Shown: positions 9,317-19,015 of the stretch, in pieces
Position numbering within the stretch: position 1 is the first letter of the stretch
How the letters are laid out: every line of letters begins with the position of its first letter
NCBI GenBank assembly: GCA_025462725.1
Contig: JAOAPE010000007.1
Coordinates: 1 to 51,874, forward strand
Direction: 5' to 3'
Length of the DNA: 51,874 nucleotides
DNA from: Terriglobales bacterium
Lineage (GTDB): Bacteria; Acidobacteriota; Terriglobia; Terriglobales; Acidobacteriaceae
The notes under the pieces: generated by a model
Databases searched by the model: none
What the model was told of the DNA's origin: nothing
What the model saw: only the letters and a program-made list of their open reading frames with translations
Translations under genes and position numbers: made by a program

Positions 9317-9720
9317 GCGGCTGCTCCTTCTCTCTTTCCTATCGCGTTCTCGATCTTGTCGCCCACGGCGGTTCCTGTATTCCAGATCGTGCGTGCCGGC
9401 AATTCGATGACGCTCTCCGCGTACATCACGATCGGCGCCATCCGCCAGGGCTTCACGTTCTCTTCACAGTGGAGGACGACGCCCCCGGCATCGAGATAAA
9501 TGATGTCAATCGGAAACCGCATGAACATTGTGTGTACCCCGTGGGAGGGCACTATCCACAAGCCTTTGCCAGATCGAAAATTTTCCGGAGAAGTGAACAT
9601 CAGGCCCAATAATCGCGACACATGGGAGGATGCAATGCGCAGATCGCTGGCGAGGAATGCTTGCCGTGTCTGGTTGAAAGCGTATCCCTTCTGTGTCTCG
9701 ACAGAAACATCAGTGGTCAT
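9313..9720 (-). CDS. DUF192 family protein
   Basis: A 135-residue protein with the DUF192 core: SRLLGLMF near the start, GLWIVPSHGVHTMFMRFPID in the middle, and YLDAGGVVL after it. The family is small and beta-rich, often secreted; its biochemical role is unknown. No signal peptide is seen with the ATG at 9720; a start at 9750 would add MQPVRIWMAA, a weak hydrophobic leader. It follows tadC by about 90 bases and overlaps the TonB-like gene as ATGA, so it likely belongs to the same transcript. Confident in family, not in function. Confidence 0.85.
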   Translation of the reverse strand: MTTDVSVETQKGYAFNQTRQAFLASDLRIASSHVSRLLGLMFTSPENFRSGKGLWIVPSHGVHTMFMRFPIDIIYLDAGGVVLHCEENVKPWRMAPIVMYAESVIELPARTIWNTGTAVGDKIENAIGKREGAAA

Positions 9721-9810
9721 CGCTGCCATCCAAATCCGTACGGGTTGCAATTCTCCTTGCGTTCAATCGTTTCAGTTTTCATGGCCCGGCACTCGTCCCC
9801 GTTGACACAA

Positions 9811-10716
9811 CTACTTTTGTACTACTGGCAACAACACTCGATACATATGGATCAAAGCCGGCCCCAATGCCACGACGAACATCGCCGGGAAAACGAAAAA
9901 CACCAGCACTGGGATCATCTTGATCGTGGTCTTCGCGGCGGCTTCTTCCGCGCGTTGCCTGCGTTCTGTGCGCAAGGCATCTGAGTGGACGCGCAATGCT
10001 TGCGAAATGCTGGTTCCAAACCTGTCGGTCTGCAACAGCACTGCAACCAGCACTCGAACATCATCAACTCCGGTGCGAAGCGCCAGATTCCGCAGCGCCT
10101 CCGGTCTTGGTTTGCCCGCACGCAACTCCAGGTTCATCAAACCAAATTCCTCGCTCAATTGTGGATGGACATGTTGCAGGTCCTGGCCAACCCGTTGCAG
10201 GGCTTGATCCAATCCCAGACCTGCTTCAACCGAAATGACCGCAAGATCCAATCCATCAGGTAATCCAAGCTTGATATTGCGCTGGCGGGTCTTCACCATC
10301 CTTTTGAGTACAAACCGTGGAATGAAATAGCCCAGGGCCGGAACCACGATCAGAAAGATCATGTGGTGGATCCAAATGCCTGTCATGAGCACCCAGATCA
10401 AGCCTGCCAAGCCAAGAAATCCGCGAAGCCCAAAGTAGACAGTCGAATGTCTGGCTTCGCGATATCCCGCTTGGATAAGCAGTCCCCGCGTTCGCGAAAC
10501 TTCAGCGGGCGACTTGGGCAAAGCACGCGCGATGGGATCCAACGCGTGCTCGATCCGCTCCTGCATCGCAGGCTTTTCTTCAGCCTGGCTTCGCTTGCCC
10601 GCCAAAGAACGCAGGCGCAGCCCGAGGGCCGAAGCGGGCGCGAGCGTCGCCGCGCCGAACGCGAAGATGGTAGTGAATACCGCGACGAAAAGAACCAGAG
10701 TGACCGTGAATTCCAT
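9811..10716 (-). CDS. tadC: Tad pilus inner-membrane platform protein TadC
   Basis: A 301-residue type II secretion F-domain protein. Helices lie near the N-terminus (about 5-30), at about 98-135, and at the C-terminus (about 268-295), flanking the F domain with VISVEAGLGLDQAL and LRAGKPRPEALRNLA. TadC and TadB form the inner-membrane platform on which the CpaF ATPase acts to polymerise Flp pilin. It lies three bases after tadB, with AAGG before the ATG. Length and arrangement are normal for TadC. Directly downstream of tadA/cpaF and tadB, as in other Tad loci. Confidence 0.92.
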   Translation of the reverse strand: MEFTVTLVLFVAVFTTIFAFGAATLAPASALGLRLRSLAGKRSQAEEKPAMQERIEHALDPIARALPKSPAEVSRTRGLLIQAGYREARHSTVYFGLRGFLGLAGLIWVLMTGIWIHHMIFLIVVPALGYFIPRFVLKRMVKTRQRNIKLGLPDGLDLAVISVEAGLGLDQALQRVGQDLQHVHPQLSEEFGLMNLELRAGKPRPEALRNLALRTGVDDVRVLVAVLLQTDRFGTSISQALRVHSDALRTERRQRAEEAAAKTTIKMIPVLVFFVFPAMFVVALGPALIHMYRVLLPVVQK

Positions 10717-10719
10717 GAC

Positions 10720-11688
10720 CTATACCTTGATGTGAATGATCTTCCTGATAATGAAGAATCCGCTGAGCTGCAGGATCACGCCTGCGGCAATGAACATGTG
10801 GCCTATGGGATCGTGAAAGAGCGGCATGAGGAAATCGTGATTGATGAACAACAACAGCGCGAACAATCCAGGAGGCAATGCCATCAGGATTGCCATCGTA
10901 AGGCGGCCCTGGGCGGTATAGACGCGGAGCTGTCGCAATATCTTGAAACGCTCGCGGATCACATAAGACAGTTTGTCTAGTATCTCTGCCAGGTTGCCAC
11001 CGGTCTCCCGTTGCAACATGATCGTAGTCGCAAAAAATTTGACGTCGATCAGCGGCATGCGTTCCGCCATGTTGAGCAAGGAGTCCTTCACCGGCATGCC
11101 AAAATTCTGTTCTTCAAAGACTTTGCGAAATTCTCCCGCGATCGGCTCCGTCAATTCCGTGGCGATCAATTCAAGCGATGTGCCAAACGTGTGTCCCGCG
11201 CGGGTTGCGCGGGCGAGCAGGTCAATTGCTTCTGGGAACTTGGTTTCGAAGGCGTGAAATCTACGGGAGCGCCGCCATGCGACATACATGTACGGAATGG
11301 CGGTAGCCACACCTGCCGCCATGATTGCGAACATCAGCACTCGTGTGAATATGAACATCATCGCGCCAGCGACGACGCCACAACACGCACAGATGAGGAT
11401 GAATTTTCCTGCGCGCATCTTGATGTCCGCTTGCGAAAGATATTTCTGCAATCTCGTGATGCGCTCCGATTTCGCCAGAAAGCGATTCAGCGCCGGGATC
11501 TCGCTCAACAGTTCGTCCCGCAGCAGGGCCAGTTCTTCACTGGGTTTGCGCTCTGCGGCCCGTTGAACGGATTGCAGCCTTGAACGAATCAGGTTTGCCC
11601 GGGCGGTTCTCTGGTCCATCGCCGTCATCAAGACAAAGACTGTGACTAACACGAGAACAAATACGCCTACAACGATTCCCAACAACAT
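10720..11688 (-). CDS. tadB: Tad pilus inner-membrane platform protein TadB
   Basis: A 322-residue type II secretion F-domain protein with an N-terminal helix (about 3-22), a hydrophobic pair (about 98-140), the F domain (LLARATRAGHTFGTSLE, MLQRETGGNLAEILDKL) and a C-terminal hydrophobic region ending FFIIRKIIHIKV. A GGAGG ribosome-binding site lies seven bases before the ATG at 11688. It partners with TadC as the assembly platform. Sited between the CpaF ATPase and TadC genes in one operon. Full length for the family. Confidence 0.93.
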   Translation of the reverse strand: MLLGIVVGVFVLVLVTVFVLMTAMDQRTARANLIRSRLQSVQRAAERKPSEELALLRDELLSEIPALNRFLAKSERITRLQKYLSQADIKMRAGKFILICACCGVVAGAMMFIFTRVLMFAIMAAGVATAIPYMYVAWRRSRRFHAFETKFPEAIDLLARATRAGHTFGTSLELIATELTEPIAGEFRKVFEEQNFGMPVKDSLLNMAERMPLIDVKFFATTIMLQRETGGNLAEILDKLSYVIRERFKILRQLRVYTAQGRLTMAILMALPPGLFALLLFINHDFLMPLFHDPIGHMFIAAGVILQLSGFFIIRKIIHIKV

Positions 11689-11711
11689 TTTGCTGCCTCC
11701 AAAACCTCCAT

Positions 11712-13007
11712 TTACAACTTCGCTTGCGAGTCGAACAGATTTGCTGACAGCCTGTAGCCTGCCGCCGCGAGCCGTTCGCTGAATTTCGGACGGATACCTG
11801 TCGCCTTGAATTGCCCTTTCACGCTTCCGTCCTCCGCAATTCCTTGCTTTTCGAAAACGAATATCTCCTGGATAGAAACGATTTCGCCTTCCATTCCCGT
11901 GATCTCAGCCACGCTGACTACTTTGCGTGTGCCGTCAGAAAGTCTCGCGATCTGAACGATGGCGTGGATCGCGGACGCGATCTGCTGACGCACCGCGCGA
12001 TCCGGGATGTTCAGGTTCGCCATTGAAACCATCGTCTCAATGCGGGACAGCGCATCTCTCGGCGTGTTGGCGTGCACCGTTGTCAGCGAACCTTCATGAC
12101 CGGTGTTCATCGCCTGTAACATGTCTAACGCCTCTTCGCCGCGGACTTCGCCCACTACAATCCGGTCGGGACGCATACGCAAACTGTTGATGACGAGTTG
12201 CCGCTGCTTCACCGAGCCTTTGCCTTCAATGTTCGGCGGACGCGTTTCCAGCCTGACTACGTGTTCCTGTTTCAACTGCAATTCAGCCGCGTCTTCAATA
12301 GTCACCACTCGCTCAGTTTCTGGAATGTAACCGGACAGCACATTCAGGAAAGTCGTCTTTCCGGCGCCGGTTCCTCCGGAGATGAGGATGTTCAATCGCG
12401 CTTTCACCATGCGCTCAAGCAGCGTCAGGACCGGTTCTGTGACCGAGCGGTTGTTAATCAAGTCGCGCGCTGTCAGAGGATCTCTCCCGAATCTGCGAAT
12501 TGACATACACGGCCCGTCAATCGCGAGCGGCGGAATGATCGCATTTACGCGCGAGCCATCGGGAAGTCGCGCATCCACCATTGGGGACGACTCATCGATT
12601 CGCCGTCCTACCCGCGATACGATGCGATCGATGATCTGCCGCAAGTGGGCATCGTCTTTGAACGTGAGCGATGTTTTTTCCAGTCTGCCTACGCGCTCGA
12701 TGTAGATCTGGTTATAACGATTGACCAGGATGTCCGAAATGGTTGGGTCTTTCAGCAGCGACTCCAGCGGGCCGAGCCCGAAGATCTCGTCGAGGATTTC
12801 TCGCGCCATGCGCTCGCGTTCGGCGAACGTGAGCGGAAGATTTTCTGTGCTGATCGCTTCGCGTACTACTACCAGGACGTCGTCCTTGGCCGTATCGCTG
12901 GGAGTCCGCCCAAGCTTTTCGAGATTCAGTTTGTCCAGGATCTTCCGGTGCAGATCAGACTTGATCTGTTGGTATCCATTTCGTTCAAACGTCTGCAGAT
13001 CCAGCAT
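11712..13007 (-). CDS. cpaF: Tad pilus assembly ATPase CpaF/TadA
   Basis: A 431-residue secretion ATPase of the type II/IV superfamily that powers Flp pilus assembly. Walker A is [14 protein letters not shown], Walker B lies in [14 protein letters not shown], and the His-box follows at [16 protein letters not shown]. The N-terminal helical region ([17 protein letters not shown]) is typical of CpaF. AAGGAG stands seven bases before the ATG and abuts the TAA stop of cpaE, so the two are translationally linked. Nothing is missing, and the enzyme should be active. Confidence 0.96.
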   Translation of the reverse strand: MLDLQTFERNGYQQIKSDLHRKILDKLNLEKLGRTPSDTAKDDVLVVVREAISTENLPLTFAERERMAREILDEIFGLGPLESLLKDPTISDILVNRYNQIYIERVGRLEKTSLTFKDDAHLRQIIDRIVSRVGRRIDESSPMVDARLPDGSRVNAIIPPLAIDGPCMSIRRFGRDPLTARDLINNRSVTEPVLTLLERMVKARLNILISGGTGAGKTTFLNVLSGYIPETERVVTIEDAAELQLKQEHVVRLETRPPNIEGKGSVKQRQLVINSLRMRPDRIVVGEVRGEEALDMLQAMNTGHEGSLTTVHANTPRDALSRIETMVSMANLNIPDRAVRQQIASAIHAIVQIARLSDGTRKVVSVAEITGMEGEIVSIQEIFVFEKQGIAEDGSVKGQFKATGIRPKFSERLAAAGYRLSANLFDSQAKL

Positions 13008-13016
13008 GAATGCTCC

Positions 13017-14186
13017 TTAAGCGCTGCGGAACAACGACCACGTCTTCCGCTTGGTCGTCTCTTCTTCTTCCCTTGGCGTTAGTGCAGAGGCCAGCCCTAT
13101 GAACGAGCGGGCTATCTCTGAATGGTTCTGTTCTGTCACGGGGATTCCCCGGTCGATTCCCTGCGCGATCAGCGCGTATTGATTCGGCACTTTCCAGATC
13201 AATTTTGTTTGCGTGGCAGACTCGACATCGGATTCAGAAAATCCCGGGATCTTCCGGAAGCGATTCAGCACCAGGCTCAAGCGGTCACTGTCGGCGAGGA
13301 ACGACTGCATCTTTTGCGCGCTCCACAGTGAAGTCACATCGGCTTGCGCCACCAGCAGCACATGATCGGAGAGATCGCAGATCACTCGCGTCACCGGATC
13401 CAGTCGGCTTGAGGCATCTACAACGACGTGTCCGTATTGCAGCACCAGCAGGTCAAAAAGACGCGCGAACTCCGCGCTTGCCCCGGACGTCACTGACGGT
13501 TCCGTCGGGCCCGCGAGCAAGTGCAATCCGCGTTCATGCCGCCCCATATAGCCTTCCAGCAACGTTCCATCTAAACGATGCAGATTATGCAGCGCGTCAG
13601 ACAGCGTGAACCCTGGTTTCAGGTTCAAGTGCAGAGCAGCGTGGCCCAGCGTGGCCACATCCACCAGCGCAACATTTCCGTGAAGCGCCTGCAATGCCAA
13701 CGCTGTATTTACCGCGATAGTTGTGGCACCACTGCCGCCCTTTGCATTGATAACGGTGAAGACTTTTCCGCGGGTGGAATTTGCGTGCGCTTTCCTTTGC
13801 GCCGAAGTTAGTCGCGCCAGGGCTTCCAACAGCAGATGCGTACTGGTAGGACGTTCCAGATACTCCCGCGCGCCCGCTCGCATGGCATTCACAATGACGT
13901 GCGGTTGTGACATCTCGCCGATCGCAAATATCGTTGTCTCCGGCGACACAACGCGCAAGAGTTCTATCGCACGCAATGCCGCACCAGAGTCGCGCGGTGG
14001 GATGTCGATCAGAGTCACGTCGGCGCGGGAATCTTTGATCCGGCGCACCACTGCATCCGTCGTTCCTTCGGGGAAGCCGAAGATCGTGTTGACCGTTTTT
14101 GCGATCGCGGTTCCATCAACGAGCAGCGGCAGCAATGTCCGCTGGTCTTCGTCGGTGGTCAATATCAATACAGAGAGTTCCGGCAT
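13017..14186 (-). CDS. cpaE: CpaE/TadZ-like pilus localisation ATPase
   Basis: A 389-residue protein with a receiver-like N-terminal domain (about 1-130) and a MinD/ParA-type ATPase domain (about 140-370). The receiver has LIDIPP where the phosphoacceptor would be. The deviant Walker A is NAKGGSGATTIAVNTA, in which the usual P-loop Lys is Ala, as in other CpaE/TadZ proteins. Such proteins place the Tad machine in the cell. AAGGAATC precedes the ATG. Located between the TadG-like genes and cpaF. The assignment rests on domain order and locus. Confidence 0.9.
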   Translation of the reverse strand: MPELSVLILTTDEDQRTLLPLLVDGTAIAKTVNTIFGFPEGTTDAVVRRIKDSRADVTLIDIPPRDSGAALRAIELLRVVSPETTIFAIGEMSQPHVIVNAMRAGAREYLERPTSTHLLLEALARLTSAQRKAHANSTRGKVFTVINAKGGSGATTIAVNTALALQALHGNVALVDVATLGHAALHLNLKPGFTLSDALHNLHRLDGTLLEGYMGRHERGLHLLAGPTEPSVTSGASAEFARLFDLLVLQYGHVVVDASSRLDPVTRVICDLSDHVLLVAQADVTSLWSAQKMQSFLADSDRLSLVLNRFRKIPGFSESDVESATQTKLIWKVPNQYALIAQGIDRGIPVTEQNHSEIARSFIGLASALTPREEEETTKRKTWSLFRSA

Positions 14187-14210
14187 GATTCCTTCTAGTT
14201 AATATTTCTG

Positions 14211-15344
14211 TTATGCAGCTGGCACTTGAACAAGTCTTATGGGAACTGCATACGGCCCCGTGGAAGCGGTATTCCCGGCGTTCGTGTCGCACTGAAGCTC
14301 GCTGATCAGGTGACCGTTTACTTGGGTGTTTCCTGAAGTCGAATCCACAAGGATTTTGGCAAAACCGACTACCTTGACGCTTTGGCCGTTCTTGCCGGGT
14401 TTGATTGTTTGGGCACAGTTGTCCCAAACAGGGGCCAATACCAGCGATTTGCTGCTGTCAGATATCCGTCCCGTTGAATTGTCCTTATATTGGTCGATCG
14501 CTACGAACGAATCCGATGGGCTGCCTATCAAGTCACCTACGCCTTGCTTTACTGGACCGGACTTGTTTCCTGTTTCCAACGGATAGGTTTGCCCGCATTT
14601 GATAACCGTGATGCTTGCACTGCAGGTCGGATCGGTCAGACAGTGTCCCCAAGTGCAACGAAGGCTGCTTCCGCCATCTCCGAAATCCAGTGAGTAGTAT
14701 TGGCTGGGCTCCAAGTTGTCATGCAGTGCGATCGGACCTCCCAGTTTCGCTTTTGCCCACGCAGTTACGTTTCCTGCTGAATCGAAAATGATCTGTTTCG
14801 GATTCGCTGCGCAGGCTGCTGCGCTTGTCGAAAGGCTCGTCAACACAGTGTTGGGGATATAGAGCGGCTTGACGCAACGCGAGCCGATCGCTTGCGTGGA
14901 GGCTTCGGCTACAGCCCTTGCTTCGGTCCTCATTTTGCTGACTCCTAAGGCGCCTGCAAAAAACGTATTGATGGGATTGCTTGTCCCCCGATGGACTGTC
15001 ACGGTCACTCGTCGCAGCGTGGTGTCCACCACCACGTCTGAAGCGCTAATGCTCACGGTCGTGCCCAGGATTGCGTTCTTTCCGGCTGCTGCAATGGCGG
15101 CATTCGTGGCGCTCGCAGGTTGCGGTTGGCTGTCATTCAAGAAGCTGTAGGCTCCGGCAAGAGCGGCCGCATCCGCAGCATGTTGAGCGCTGGTTCGGGC
15201 GGTGTACAAAACCCCCACGTCAACAGCGAGGGCAGCCATTGTCATCAATAGCAAAATGCACAGGGCAACCATCACCAACGTGATGCCACGTTCTTGACGT
15301 CTATCTTTTATTGCGGACGAGTTTGCCACCCAAGACCTGATCAT
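14211..15344 (-). CDS. TadG-like pilus-associated protein (copy 2)
   Basis: A 377-residue protein with a single N-terminal membrane helix (about residues 24-46) and the TadE/TadG-like block ARTSAQHAADAAALAGAYSF just after it, then a long exported domain with several Cys residues. It is a tandem paralogue of the next gene upstream, sharing the helix region, the TFFAGALGV/TFFAGVLGV motif, and the C-terminal GPYAVPIRLVQVP. The start at 15344 is preferred: it keeps the helix at the N-terminus, follows AAGGG, and leaves 16 bases after the upstream stop. A start at 15464 would overlap that gene by 104 bases. Role in the pilus is inferred from position. Confidence 0.82.
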   Translation of the reverse strand: MIRSWVANSSAIKDRRQERGITLVMVALCILLLMTMAALAVDVGVLYTARTSAQHAADAAALAGAYSFLNDSQPQPASATNAAIAAAGKNAILGTTVSISASDVVVDTTLRRVTVTVHRGTSNPINTFFAGALGVSKMRTEARAVAEASTQAIGSRCVKPLYIPNTVLTSLSTSAAACAANPKQIIFDSAGNVTAWAKAKLGGPIALHDNLEPSQYYSLDFGDGGSSLRCTWGHCLTDPTCSASITVIKCGQTYPLETGNKSGPVKQGVGDLIGSPSDSFVAIDQYKDNSTGRISDSSKSLVLAPVWDNCAQTIKPGKNGQSVKVVGFAKILVDSTSGNTQVNGHLISELQCDTNAGNTASTGPYAVPIRLVQVPAA

Positions 15345-15360
15345 TGCCCTTACCCATGCC

Positions 15361-16626
15361 TTACGGAACTTGCACCAACCGGATCGGTACTCCGAACGGT
15401 CCGGTAGCCGGAGTTCCTGCTCCGGCGCCCCCCGCCGCATCGCAAGAGATTTGCCGCACAACATGGGTCTTCACCCAGTCTGGCTGTCCCCCTCCACCGC
15501 CGCCATTCCCGTTTCCATTGTTGCCATTTCCATTTCCGTTGCCGTTCCCTGAATTAGCCGGTCCCAAACAATTTGCTGCGAACGCACCTTGGCCATCTAC
15601 GAATACTTCGAGGAAGCCAAGCACGTTTACCGATTGACCATTCGTTCCTGTGGTAATGGTGTTTCCAGGCGGCGTACAGTCATCCCAAATGGGAATGATT
15701 GAGAGCGATCTGCTTGTATCAGTCGTCTTGCTGGTATCACCACCGGGGTAGTACTGATCCACTGCATGCCACAGATCAGGCGGTGAACCGATGAGGTCGC
15801 TTACTCCTTGGCCTGTTGGACCAACCATGTCACCAGTCTTGATGGGATACGGTTTTCCGCATTGAATGACAGTTGTATTCACATTGCACTGATTTAGACA
15901 GCTGCCCCATGAACAGCGATACGTATTGGCTCCAGACCCGAAATCCAGCGAAAAATATTGCCCCGGTGCGAGCGTCCCGTTCGCGTCGGCAGGTCTTGTG
16001 GGGCGCGTCTCCAAACATTTCCCGATTGGATTTTGTGCCTGTGCCCATGCTGTAACGGTGCCATCGGTGTTGAACACCTTATGCCCCGCATTGCACGCAG
16101 CCTGCACTGTGGCATCGCTCGCAAAGATCGTATTCGGCATGAATACCGGCTTCACGCAACGGGATGCCGTGCCGGCGCTCGCTGCTTCCGCAACTGCTCT
16201 CGCTTCGGTTGCCATTTTGTTAACGCCCAGTACGCCGGCAAAAAAAGTATTGATGGGGCTTCCGGCGATTGTCCGGTGTACGGTCACTGTCACTCGGTGC
16301 AAAGCGGTGTCCACAACAACATCAGCTGGCACGATGGTAACGGGCGTTCCCATGACTGAGTTTTTTGCCGCGACCGCGATTGCCGCGTTCTGCGCGCTCG
16401 CTGGCTGCGCATTCGTTGCCAACGTGAATGTATATGCGCCCGCCAAAGCTGCCGCATCTGCCGCGTGCTGCGCGCTTGTTCTGGCTGTGAACAGCACACC
16501 CACGTCGATCGCCAACGCAGCCATCGCCATTAGGGCGAAGATACAAATGGCCACCAACAGGATCGTCACGCCTCTTTCTCCGCGACGTTCTCGCACCGCA
16601 TTTTCATTCACGTTCAATAACTCCAT
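15361..16626 (-). CDS. TadG-like pilus-associated protein (copy 1)
   Basis: A 421-residue protein with an N-terminal helix (RGVTILLVAICIFALMAMAA) and the block ARTSAQHAADAAALAGAYTF, followed by an extracytoplasmic domain. It carries a low-complexity Asn-Gly then poly-Gly linker (encoded by about 15484-15560) before a conserved C-terminal end GPFGVPIRLVQVP. The linker is absent from its tandem paralogue. One-base overlap with the secretin gene (16626). TadG proteins are thought to sit in the envelope and connect to the pilus; the exact job is unknown. Confidence 0.82.
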   Translation of the reverse strand: MELLNVNENAVRERRGERGVTILLVAICIFALMAMAALAIDVGVLFTARTSAQHAADAAALAGAYTFTLATNAQPASAQNAAIAVAAKNSVMGTPVTIVPADVVVDTALHRVTVTVHRTIAGSPINTFFAGVLGVNKMATEARAVAEAASAGTASRCVKPVFMPNTIFASDATVQAACNAGHKVFNTDGTVTAWAQAQNPIGKCLETRPTRPADANGTLAPGQYFSLDFGSGANTYRCSWGSCLNQCNVNTTVIQCGKPYPIKTGDMVGPTGQGVSDLIGSPPDLWHAVDQYYPGGDTSKTTDTSRSLSIIPIWDDCTPPGNTITTGTNGQSVNVLGFLEVFVDGQGAFAANCLGPANSGNGNGNGNGNNGNGNGGGGGGQPDWVKTHVVRQISCDAAGGAGAGTPATGPFGVPIRLVQVP

Positions 16627-18155
16627 TACTGTGCTCCACTCGGTCTCTTCGGGTCGAACTGCTTTGGATCCAGCAGCTTTTCAGGCATCTTCGGCAGTGG
16701 TGATGGTTGATCTGCCGGCGAGACTTTTCTTACTGTGACCAGCACCATCAACTCTGATTTGGATTTTTGCAGGTTCTTGCTCTTGAACAGGTTGCCGATG
16801 ATGGGAAGATTTCCCAACCCCGGCACTTTTGTTACTACGTCGGTCACGCGGTTATCCATCAATCCCGCGATCACAAAGCTCTGGCCGTCTTTCAGTTCAA
16901 ACTCCGTCTCTGCACGCCGCGTACTCAGGGCCGGGATCACAAACCCCGAGATTGTCAACGCGTTCGCGAAATCCAGCGCGCTCACTTCGGGCCTCACCCT
17001 TAAATGAATATTCCCCAGCGGCGTGATGAGCGGCGTGAAGTTCAATCGCACGCCGAATTCTTTGAACTGGATCGTTATGGTGTTGCTTCCGTTTCCGCCC
17101 GGCTGGATGATCGGGAACGGGAACTCACCGCCGGCAAGGAAACTGGCTTCCTTGCCGTTCACCGCAATCAAGTTCGGCTCCGCAAGGATCTGCAAAATGT
17201 TCTTCTGCTGCAATGCCTTGATGATCACGCCCAGGTGGATGTCCGGACGGAACAGGAATACGTTCAACAAATCGTTAAATGTCCGGGTGGTCGTGAATGT
17301 ATCCACTGCAGGGCCGGTGGTTGGCACTGGAACATTTGGAAATGGATCAGCCCTCGTTCCGAAGTTGTCGGTCAGACTGATCGGGTTGCTGCCCCCAAAT
17401 TGTTGTGTAGTGAGATTGCCAACGTTCTTTCCCGTTGAAAAAACATTCAGTCCTAACTGCATCAAGGCGGTGCGGTCAACCTCGGCAAATTTCACCTCGA
17501 GTAAGACCTCTTGCGAGCCTTTCGGCCCGAAGGACAAGACATTGATGACGTTCTTCGAATAAGCGCCCGCCAATGCTCCGGCATTGTCGGCATCTTCCTT
17601 GCGGTCAACATGTCCGGAGAGCACGATGGCGTTCCGTGATGATGACAAGTGAATGTCCTGCTCGGGGAAGATCCGCTTCATCTCTTCCGCCGCTGCGGTG
17701 GAATCAACATCCACGCGCAGATCAAAACTTCGCGAACGCTCCTGCTCGTCCCAAAGCAACAACGAGACTTCGCCCGGGGCCCGGCCATGCAGCAATACTT
17801 GGTTCGGTGTCACAGCGATGGCGTCGGCCACTGCGGGATCTGTGACTGAAACGCGCTTCAAACGGTCAGAAGTATTTACCAGGAGTGATTTGCCGACCAT
17901 CACTCGCAACGGAGCAGCTGATTGTGCCGGCAACGGCTGCTGTGGCACTCCTTCGGGAGGTTGGGATTGCGTTGGTGTCTGTGGCGCGGCTTGCGCGGGA
18001 GTAGATTGCTGTTGCGCAACAGGCGCAGCTCCGTTTGATTGCGATTGCGAGGGCACCGCCGCGGGTGTCGGCGTCTGGGTCTGAGCAGAGCCGATTCCGC
18101 AAGCAATTACCGCCGCGATTAACACTGTTACCGAGATCCTGATGCTAGCTTTCAT
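16626..18155 (-). CDS. cpaC: Tad pilus outer-membrane secretin (CpaC/RcpA)
   Basis: A 509-residue secretin with a signal peptide (MKASIRISVTVLIAAVIACG, cleavage near GSA), then a Pro/Gln/Thr-rich linker (about 25-75). The N-terminal pilus domain follows (VMVGKSLLVNTSDRLKRVSV; DPAVADAIAVTPNQVLLHG), then a BON-like region (IVLSGHVDRKEDADNAG). The secretin core carries EFGVRLNFTPLITPLGNIHL and FVIAGLMDNR, followed by KVPGLGNLPIIGNLF. It forms the outer-membrane channel for the pilus. GGAG lies seven bases before the ATG. The start of cpaB is 24 bases upstream. Complete. Confidence 0.95.
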   Translation of the reverse strand: MKASIRISVTVLIAAVIACGIGSAQTQTPTPAAVPSQSQSNGAAPVAQQQSTPAQAAPQTPTQSQPPEGVPQQPLPAQSAAPLRVMVGKSLLVNTSDRLKRVSVTDPAVADAIAVTPNQVLLHGRAPGEVSLLLWDEQERSRSFDLRVDVDSTAAAEEMKRIFPEQDIHLSSSRNAIVLSGHVDRKEDADNAGALAGAYSKNVINVLSFGPKGSQEVLLEVKFAEVDRTALMQLGLNVFSTGKNVGNLTTQQFGGSNPISLTDNFGTRADPFPNVPVPTTGPAVDTFTTTRTFNDLLNVFLFRPDIHLGVIIKALQQKNILQILAEPNLIAVNGKEASFLAGGEFPFPIIQPGGNGSNTITIQFKEFGVRLNFTPLITPLGNIHLRVRPEVSALDFANALTISGFVIPALSTRRAETEFELKDGQSFVIAGLMDNRVTDVVTKVPGLGNLPIIGNLFKSKNLQKSKSELMVLVTVRKVSPADQPSPLPKMPEKLLDPKQFDPKRPSGAQ

Positions 18156-18179
18156 CTTGCTTCTCCGGTTTCCTTGCTG

Positions 18180-19001
18180 CTAAAACTTCACTTCGTCTCG
18201 TTTGTTGCCTCGAATCATCTCCACCATGTAGACATTGCTGGGAGGCACCACCGGCGCCGCCTTCTTTGCCGCGCGCTTCGCAGGTGCAGGCGCTGACGGC
18301 AGACGATACAACGCCGCGTTCTTCACTGAATTGGGTTGCTGTTCCTGGTTGTCCAATGGATTGCGCAGCGACAACTGGATCTTTCCATCCTGATTTGCAA
18401 GCGTGAGTTTCTGGGCGTCTTCTGGTGAGACCAGCAAAGTGATCACAGGCACTTGCTGCGGTTCACCGTTCGCATCGTGCTGCAACTTTTGTCCCGCTGC
18501 CAGCACTTGCACGTTTTCGAGCACCGTGGTCGTCGTAAGCTCCCCGTTTTGCGCGGGAGTTCCCGTCAAAAGGACATCAACGCGCGTACCCGGGACAACA
18601 AACCCTGCTACAGAGACCACATCATTGACCTTCACTGACACTGCTCGCATGCCGTTCTGGATCATGGATGGCAATCCCGCTCCTGCGTTCTCAGCGGCGA
18701 TCTTGCTCGACAGCACCGGCTCGTTCTTCATCATCGGAACCAGCACTCCGCGTCCAACCACCTCGGAAGTCTGGTGGAAAACTCCGGCAGGCAGATCTCC
18801 TGGAGGCAGCTTTACGAGTCTTAGGTCTTTCTCTTCGATTTGCGCTCCCACGTTCAGGTCCAGTGCGGCAACGACCACTGTTGCTCCACCGCCCGTGCCA
18901 TTTGAGATCGCTCGTTTGAGTATGTTGAAGATTCCCAGGCTGACCACTGTTGCGAGTACCAGTGCGATCAGGCCGACCATCAAAAGCTTTCTGCGTTCCA
19001 T
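18180..19001 (-). CDS. cpaB: Flp pilus assembly protein CpaB/RcpC
   Basis: A 273-residue periplasmic protein with one N-terminal membrane helix (about 7-28), a SAF domain (about 40-105; LDLNVGAQIEEKDLRLVKLP and AAENAGAGLPSMIQNGMRAV) and the RcpC domain (VPGTRVDVLLTG; VLAAG; VTLLVSPEDAQKLTLANQDG-type block). GGAGG six bases before the ATG. Works with the secretin as the periplasmic part of the channel; it directly precedes that gene. The C-terminal tail is rich in Ala, Pro and Lys before MIRGNKRDEVKF. Confidence 0.93.
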   Translation of the reverse strand: MERRKLLMVGLIALVLATVVSLGIFNILKRAISNGTGGGATVVVAALDLNVGAQIEEKDLRLVKLPPGDLPAGVFHQTSEVVGRGVLVPMMKNEPVLSSKIAAENAGAGLPSMIQNGMRAVSVKVNDVVSVAGFVVPGTRVDVLLTGTPAQNGELTTTTVLENVQVLAAGQKLQHDANGEPQQVPVITLLVSPEDAQKLTLANQDGKIQLSLRNPLDNQEQQPNSVKNAALYRLPSAPAPAKRAAKKAAPVVPPSNVYMVEMIRGNKRDEVKF

Positions 19002-19015
19002 AGAGTCCTCCAGCC

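Noticed and set aside
7854-9410. Long + strand frames opposite the TonB-like gene, rich in Pro, Ser and Ala
   Set aside because: Shadows of the repeat- and Gly-rich - strand gene; no ribosome-binding site and no recognisable domain.
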